This document shows, in pieces, positions 58,334 to 64,000 of a stretch of DNA of 64,000 nt; position 1 is the first letter of the stretch, and each line of letters starts with the position of its first letter. The notes under the pieces were generated by a model. That model was not told the origin of the DNA. It searched no databases and worked only from the letters and a program-made list of their open reading frames with translations. Source of the stretch: Owenia fusiformis (taxonomy: Eukaryota > Annelida > Polychaeta > Sabellida > Oweniidae); assembly GCA_903813345.2 (NCBI GenBank), contig CAIIXF020000006.1:38159348-38223347 (forward strand). The letters are read 5' to 3'. Made by a program: the position numbers and the translations under genes.

Positions 58334-58745
58334 CACTGGTGATCCGCTCGATTACGCTGGCTACCGAAACGGTTCGTTTTGGTAACAAAATGTAGGAACG
58401 TCGAAGGTACGATTTTTCGTTTTTCCTTATTTCACGCATTGTAGTCAGAATCGCAACGACATTTTTTCTCACAAACATGTATCAGCATCATATGTTTTAG
58501 AAAATGAACATGTTTGCGAAAAACTAGGCCTAGCTCAGAAGACAACAGAATCATCGATTTAATTCCTCACTTAAGTTACACAAACGGTTCGGGTTAAAAG
58601 TGCAGATCTTAACTGTTTTTCGAAAAAACCGTTTATGTAACTTAAATGAGGAATTAAATCGACGATTCTATTGTCTTCTGAACTATTTGTTCGCAAACAT
58701 GTACATTTTCTAAAACATATGAAACTGATACATGTTTGTGTATTT
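58334..58745. mobile_element. foldback element, family A, copy 2
   Basis: CACTGGTGATCCGCTCGATT, CGAAACGGTTCGTTTTGGTA and GAGGAATTAAATCGACGATT match 3196-3690. The arms pair through ATTCCTCACTTAAGTTAC and GTAACTTAAATGAGGAAT. The right arm is cut short after CATATGAAACTGATACATGT, so this copy has lost its right end. Confidence 0.75.
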
Positions 58746-58749
58746 CTGT

Positions 58750-59160
58750 ATTTCTGCCATCATGATTATCTATCAGGCTAAAGAAGGCAATCACTGACTC
58801 CCCGGGCAATGTCTATTCTTTGAAAGAAGTAGATCTAACAGAGATCACCATCAAGATTAAGATAACTGCATAAACCATTTGCCATAAACACTTCACCATC
58901 CAATCCAGACCTCTGCGCCAGATCCCCGGGGCCGGATCTGACTTGAAAGTCGCTGATGGTTAATTGACCCCTGGACCTCTTGTAATTGACCTAACGAAAA
59001 TTATGAACCGGGAATTATGATTGAAAATCGTGATGAAATTGAAAATCAAAAACATCGATTCAAATATCAGAATATTCAAAAGTTAATTTCAACTGTCAAA
59101 AATTTTGAAAATATTGAAACGATCCCAACTTTCACATGAGATTATTTGGCTTATGGGCCA
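58750..59160. other. gene-free stretch
   Basis: Nothing supportable was seen. Confidence 0.4.
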
Positions 59161-59164
59161 TGTA

Positions 59165-59370
59165 AACCAGCATAGAATATGGAAATTAGATAGATACATA
59201 TATGTATAAATACATGTATCTATGTATTCATGCATATATATAATATGCCAGCACAGAATATGCAAATTAGATAGATACATACATTATTATATGTATTCAT
59301 ATATATGTATGATATATATACAAGCATGGAATATGTTAATTAGATAGACTAGATACATATATAGAACTAC
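59165..59370 (+). repeat. AT-rich minisatellite, ~80-bp unit
   Basis: Three units of AGCATAGAATATGGAAATTA, GATAGATACATATATGT and CATATATATAATATG at about 59167, 59248 and 59322. Confidence 0.75.
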
Positions 59371-59474
59371 AGTAGATACATAACAAGTAATTTATTAGTT
59401 AAATAACAATAATTCATGAATATCTTACATTGAGATATATATGAATATGCTTTATTTATGAGATCTATGTGTAT

Positions 59475-59965
59475 TCTATACATGTTATATATGTATGTAT
59501 TTGTATATATCTTCTAAGCTGGTCCCCAGTCCCCAGTTCCCAGTTTGAGATATCTATATGCTATATATAATATGTATGTATTTGTATGTATCTTTTAAGA
59601 AGGTCCCCAGTCCCCAGTTCCCAGTTTGAGATATTTATATGCTATATATAATATGTATGTATTTGTATGTATCTTTTAAGAAGGTCCCCAGTCCCCAGTT
59701 CCCAGTTTGAGATATTTATATGCTATATATAATATGTATGTATTTGTATGTATCTTTTTAAGAAGGTCCCCAGTCCCCAGTTCCCAGTTTGAGATATCTA
59801 TGTTTGTGTATATATGTATTTGTATGTATCTTATAAGTTGGTCCCCAGTCCCCAGTTCCCATTTTGAAATATCTATGTTATATGTATGTATGTATCTTCT
59901 AAGCTGGTCCCCAGTCCCCAGTTCCCAGTTTGAGATATCTATATGTAGGTATTTGTATTAAACAT
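59475..59965 (+). repeat. minisatellite, CCCCAGTCCCCAGTTCCC units
   Basis: GGTCCCCAGTCCCCAGTTCC recurs at about 59521, 59602, 59683, 59765, 59840 and 59906. The GC-rich box is nearly invariant, while the AT-rich linker (TATGTATGTATTTGTATGTA) changes length (spacings 81, 81, 82, 75, 66). An 84-residue frame through it is repeat-derived. Confidence 0.9.
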
Positions 59966-60109
59966 TGACTGAATATGAAATGAATATAACATCGTAACAA
60001 AAAAGTACAATTGTAAATCTAATAATAGATTATTTATTCAAAACTGATCATCACATAACTAATTTATCCTATGAAAAGTGAGGTTGTACAAGTGAAGTTT
60101 TCAGGACAC

Positions 60110-61380
60110 CCTGCATATCTAGTTTTTTTTAAGCGTTCTCATTCTCATTATTTTCAAAAAATCCATCAAATTCTACGGTCTGCTGGACCTATTTTTACAG
60201 TTTTGCTTTAGCAAGATACTTTTACAAATTGACTGTTTCTACAATGAATAAAAAACATTTTCCCGGCAATATTTGGATCGGGAGATACGCAGCGGTAAAT
60301 ATACATTGGAATATATATACATGTTTACTTGGATGTGTTACAGGTATATATTACGGGATCTGTTTGAAGGTTTAAAAAGGGAAGGAGCATCCACTAATCA
60401 ATCAAAAATTTGAGAAAATAGATGTGGGAATATTTGAGAGAACAGGAAAATCCGCCCACGGCCAAGAAAACAAAACTGGACATGAATATTCTAAAATATT
60501 TCCACGATTGAACAATGTGAACCAGATGACCAAGATTGGTATGGGATAAACATATTATCCTTTAGTCGGTTCAGGATATTGGGATTATCCTTGGCCAATA
60601 TAATATTTTTTCCCCTCTGGACCTAGCTGCGGGCCTCGGACAGATATATTATATTTACCTCGGGAGAATCCCAATATCCTGAACCTCATATAGGATAATC
60701 TCTATATATGTCATGCTCCTCCAAGATATCAATTCTTTATCCCATACTTGGACATGTTACGGGTAAACAAAACTGAACATGAATATTCTAAAATATTTCC
60801 ACGATTGAACAATGTGAACCAGATGACCAAGATTAGTATGGGATAAACAATATTATCCCATACTTGGACGTGTTACAGGTACATAAAGCCGGTTTGTAAA
60901 AACTTATATTTTCATCAGCGGGCAGATATAGCTTAACGTCCCGCTCCGAGTGGGCAGATATAGTATATCTGCCCGCTACGTCATAATCGCTGTTCCCGTA
61001 TTGGTTCTTTTTTGTAACGTTCCCATACTGTAAACCACAATGGAGAAAAACGCAGACAATCGCGATCTGTTTGATGTTTTAAAGTAGGGAAGGAGCAGTA
61101 TACCCCATTAATAATCAAAAATTTGAACAGGAAAAGAAACAAGAATACAAAACTGGACATTTTAAAATAATTCTACGGTTGGTTGCAAAGTTTCTGAACT
61201 TTGGCCAATTGAACAGTGTGATTGGTATGGGATAAACAAACCATCCTATAATCGGTTCAGGGTATTTGGATTATCCCTTGGCCAATATAATATATCTGCC
61301 CGAGGGCCGTAATATCCTGAACCTCATATAGGATAATCTCTATATATCCCGAAGTTTTCAAGTATAATATTTTCAAGATA
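60110..61380. repeat. compound repeat with GGGATAAAC/TATCC palindromes
   Basis: A block with ATTGGTATGGGATAAACA, CGGTTCAGGATATTGGGATT, GGCCAATATAATAT and CCTGAACCTCATATAGGATA occurs at 60535-60710 and 61219-61350; part of it recurs at 60770-60860. A separate palindrome lies at 60930-60985 (GCGGGCAGATATAGC ... GCAGATATAGTATATCTGCC). CAGGATATT and AATATCCTGAACC in each block also pair as hairpins. Non-coding. Confidence 0.65.
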
Positions 61381-61384
61381 TGAT

Positions 61385-62560
61385 CTGATATGACTTGAAG
61401 AAATAAATAGGAAGTAATCGTTTAGTTGATTGAATTATGGAAGTAGTGAAGTCAATGATTTAATGAATTAGAGCAAATGTTTTTAATTTGAACAGGTCAT
61501 TCATCAAATGACAACTGAAGATTAACTTAAAATAGATTGTCTATCTGTATATTTATATGCATGAGAGACATGTTATAATGTTAGTGAACTAATGATAATT
61601 TCACCTGTTCACATCCAGTTCCTATCATGATTGAAAACTGACCGGAGTAATTCTCTTCAAATTATTTACTCATTATGAACAGAAATTTAATATTTCAATG
61701 GCTTAAAAGGCGTAAATAAATGCCAATTTGACTTTCAATAAAAATCCGTCTATAATTTACTGATTACTTGCACATTTGAAGAGGTAAAACTTACAGCAAT
61801 CAACCGTGGATTTACATGTAAACTCAATTGCATTTGTTTTTCGCGGGAAAAAGTTTCTCTCATTGACGTCACAGATTTCTAAGCAGCTCATTATAATATT
61901 CATGAGCTGACTTTGTGGAAAGGTGAATAACATTGTAACAAAAGAGTACAATTGTAAATCATATATTTATGTATTTAACAATTGTCTTCAAATATCAAGG
62001 TAAAATAACCGAAATGTTATCTGAGTAGTATTACTCCAGTATATTGCATGTTTAAGTTATCTAATATTTATGAGCATTTTAAAACCTATTTTTGGCATAT
62101 AGCATCAATCAATTTGTACAGATTTTTATTCTTCTGTTTGGGTATGAGCTGCTAGTTCATAATGAAGGTGTTATATTTTTTCTCTATCTGATCTAATACT
62201 GGCCACATGAGCACACCAGGTAGATATCAGTTACACAAACTTTAGAGCAACATTTAACATTAAGCTTGTATATTTAAGTTCACTGAGTTACCCTATATGT
62301 GGAAATAAAAGACATTAGCGCAACCAGCAGACCAGCAGACTATTAGCTAGAAGCTTCAAACAAAATGCATTTTAAAGCTCTTATTTTTATTGGTCATCGC
62401 CCCTCCCTCCTGGCTACGCCTATGATAGGTATATAGGTCAAAAATGGTAAGCGGCAATGGTCATAGTATGTCTAAAAAATTAATATAAGTGATTCCAATG
62501 CAGATATTAGAGAGATTTCGCACATACGTAAAATACAACTTATAACGTATACTTATACTT
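61385..62560. other. gene-free stretch
   Basis: No gene, RNA or clear repeat end was seen. GACGTCACAGATTTCT at about 61865 matches a phrase at 43313-43328. Confidence 0.45.
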
Positions 62561-62573
62561 ATAAGAAGACGTA

Positions 62574-62789
62574 CAAGGTGTTTCATAATGTGGGTATTTC
62601 GTCAGGAAAGATCTTCTCGGACTGTAATAAATTAAGGTCAAAGGGATGCCTTTTGTACTTTCTTGAATTGTAGCATTTTTAGTTGATCCAAATGTGTTTC
62701 TCTAGAATAAAATAGGCTCATATAAAGTACATAGAGACCCAACTCTTCTCAAATTGACTTTTTGGAGATGCTCGTTATGAAACACCCTG
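62574..62789. mobile_element. short TA-flanked element (CAAGGTGTTTCAT ends)
   Basis: 216 bp with termini CAAGGTGTTTCAT and ATGAAACACCCTG, an imperfect 13-bp inverted repeat, TA on both sides. The interior is non-coding. Confidence 0.8.
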
Positions 62790-62799
62790 TATGTCATTT

Positions 62800-63760
62800 G
62801 TTGAGCTACTGAACGGGTCGTTTCCAGAAATTGCTAGATCCTACTGGTTTGACTGGTGTTTCAAATTGATGGTTAAAGTATTTGATTGGATACTGTTCCT
62901 ACTCAGCCGATTAATTTAGAAAATGCTTGCGGTCAATTGTTCCACACACATGTAGGTAAAGCTTTATACGTAGATCCAACTGTATACGTTTATCATCTAC
63001 GTGTATATACAATTTTGTAAGTTCATTGAACTTATACTGATCATGAAAACTTTGAAATAATCAACTTGTTTATGTAATGACTCACTTGAAAGGATCATGA
63101 CTCACTTTAAAGGATCGTGTTTAGAATACACTACAACTACTAGGACACGGAAGCAAGCATTTAATTATAATGTGCATAATCTACACGTGCAGATGACAGT
63201 GCATTCACAGTCTCTGGTTGATGGAGCTTTTCTGTATCGGGAATAGTTATGTTCCATGAAGTACAATTTAAAATTGATTTTAGTAAATATAATAGTTCGA
63301 CATGACCCTTTAAACTATACGTATACGTATAAGTTGTACTTTCACTTATGTGCGAAATCTCTCTATTTTATACTTCATATTTCATTATAGAAATTTTAAC
63401 TTTACTCCAGACTTGACAGAACTTTAACTTTAAAGAACTCTTTAAAATTGTCTTTGAATTATACATTGAATCAGCCTGAAACCTATCTTCTAGAGGAAAA
63501 CAGTTAATCCAGTCAAGACTACAGTAATGAGACAAACTCATAACTTACATAACTTAAATAATCTGTCTCCAGATTGGAAAAGAATTATACAGTTATACGA
63601 AGCACTATAAAGCTGATAAGCTGTTAGTTATCCAAACATATGTGTCTACTTAAGATGGATCATTTTATGTCTTATCTTGATACTGATTTTAAATAGAGAG
63701 TCAGTTTCAGAAGCTTTCAGTCTAATGTATTGCAATGTATTATGAATTCTCTACCTTTTC
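62800..63760. other. gene-free stretch
   Basis: No supportable feature. TATACGTATAAGTTGTACTT with TTCGCACATACGTAAAATAC (62518-62540) against TGTGCGAAATCTC (63350) hints at a wide inverted repeat around the element at 62574. Confidence 0.4.
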
Positions 63761-63764
63761 AATA

Positions 63765-64000
63765 TATTGAAGCAAAATTAGAAGAAAACGTAAAACAAAA
63801 CCCCCCAAAAATAGATAAAAATCAAGATAAACCTTTTATTTCATCAACAAGATACTTTTTAAAAATCAACCAAAATTTCCTTTGTACAATTACAATATTG
63901 AGAGACTTAAACATGTTGTATGTTGATTTGTTCAAAACAGGTTCGGAAAGATGTTTCATTTCATTCTGAGCATATGATACCAGAAGCAAAAGAAGTGTTT
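63765..64000. mobile_element. foldback element, family B, copy 3, cut by window edge
   Basis: CCCCCCAAAAATAGATAAAA, TCAACAAGATACTTTTTAAA, CTTTGTACAATTACAATATT and GGTTCGGAAAGATGTTTCAT match 12448-12590 in the same direction. The element runs past the window's right end. A short open frame here comes from the repeat. Confidence 0.75.

Noticed and set aside
59707-59958. 84-residue frame with repeated SPVPSSQFEIS
   Set aside because: It is derived from the CCCCAGTCCCCAG minisatellite.

Overview
This is an AT-rich, intron-bearing, repeat-crowded animal nuclear window with canonical GT-AG introns, AATAAA signals, TATA boxes and dozens of small DNA transposons. The repeat types (CCGT-leading elements with a GATGGCGGC-rich array, TA-flanked CAGGGTG foldbacks, long ACGT-rich satellite) fit a marine invertebrate, perhaps a mollusc or other spiralian. 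I cannot name the species. No housekeeping gene, tRNA, rRNA or CRISPR was seen.

Layout. 1-13.3 kb is gene-poor: foldback elements (3.2, 9.0 and 12.1 kb, plus an inverted-repeat cluster at 6.3-8.2 kb) and a GCAT-rich minisatellite. 13.3-25.7 kb is a tandem cluster of a small intronless family: two N-terminal membrane segments, a basic patch, then a tail of ~50-residue repeats ending in PPPY. One copy is intact (15518-16465), one is shortened and has lost every PPxY (25066-25554), and at least three are broken, two of them hit by a foldback element and by a LINE with an 11-bp target duplication. 27.0-47.8 kb is a second family: an intact five-exon secreted von Willebrand A protein with a cysteine-rich C-terminus (30214-32737), a 3' fragment (27052-27443) and a broken upstream half (47356-47817). 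A two-exon gene for an unrecognised secreted protein (38982-41379) lies between them.

The most interesting part is 43.3-46.6 kb, inserted in the broken vWA copy. It has a TATA box, a 203-residue open frame, about 1.5 kb of tandem repeats alternating between two unit types, and on the same strand a complete hammerhead ribozyme fold (46198-46313) with all core bases, three stems and a UC cleavage site. Together they suggest a self-cleaving, possibly Penelope-related retroelement that lacks a recognisable reverse transcriptase here.

47.8-64 kb is almost wholly repeats: a TTAA-flanked 750-bp foldback, a 190-bp satellite with alternating units, a CCCACCGAACG-ended element with an array of YY1-like motifs, a decayed mariner-type transposon with very long inverted repeats, minisatellites and tandem duplications.
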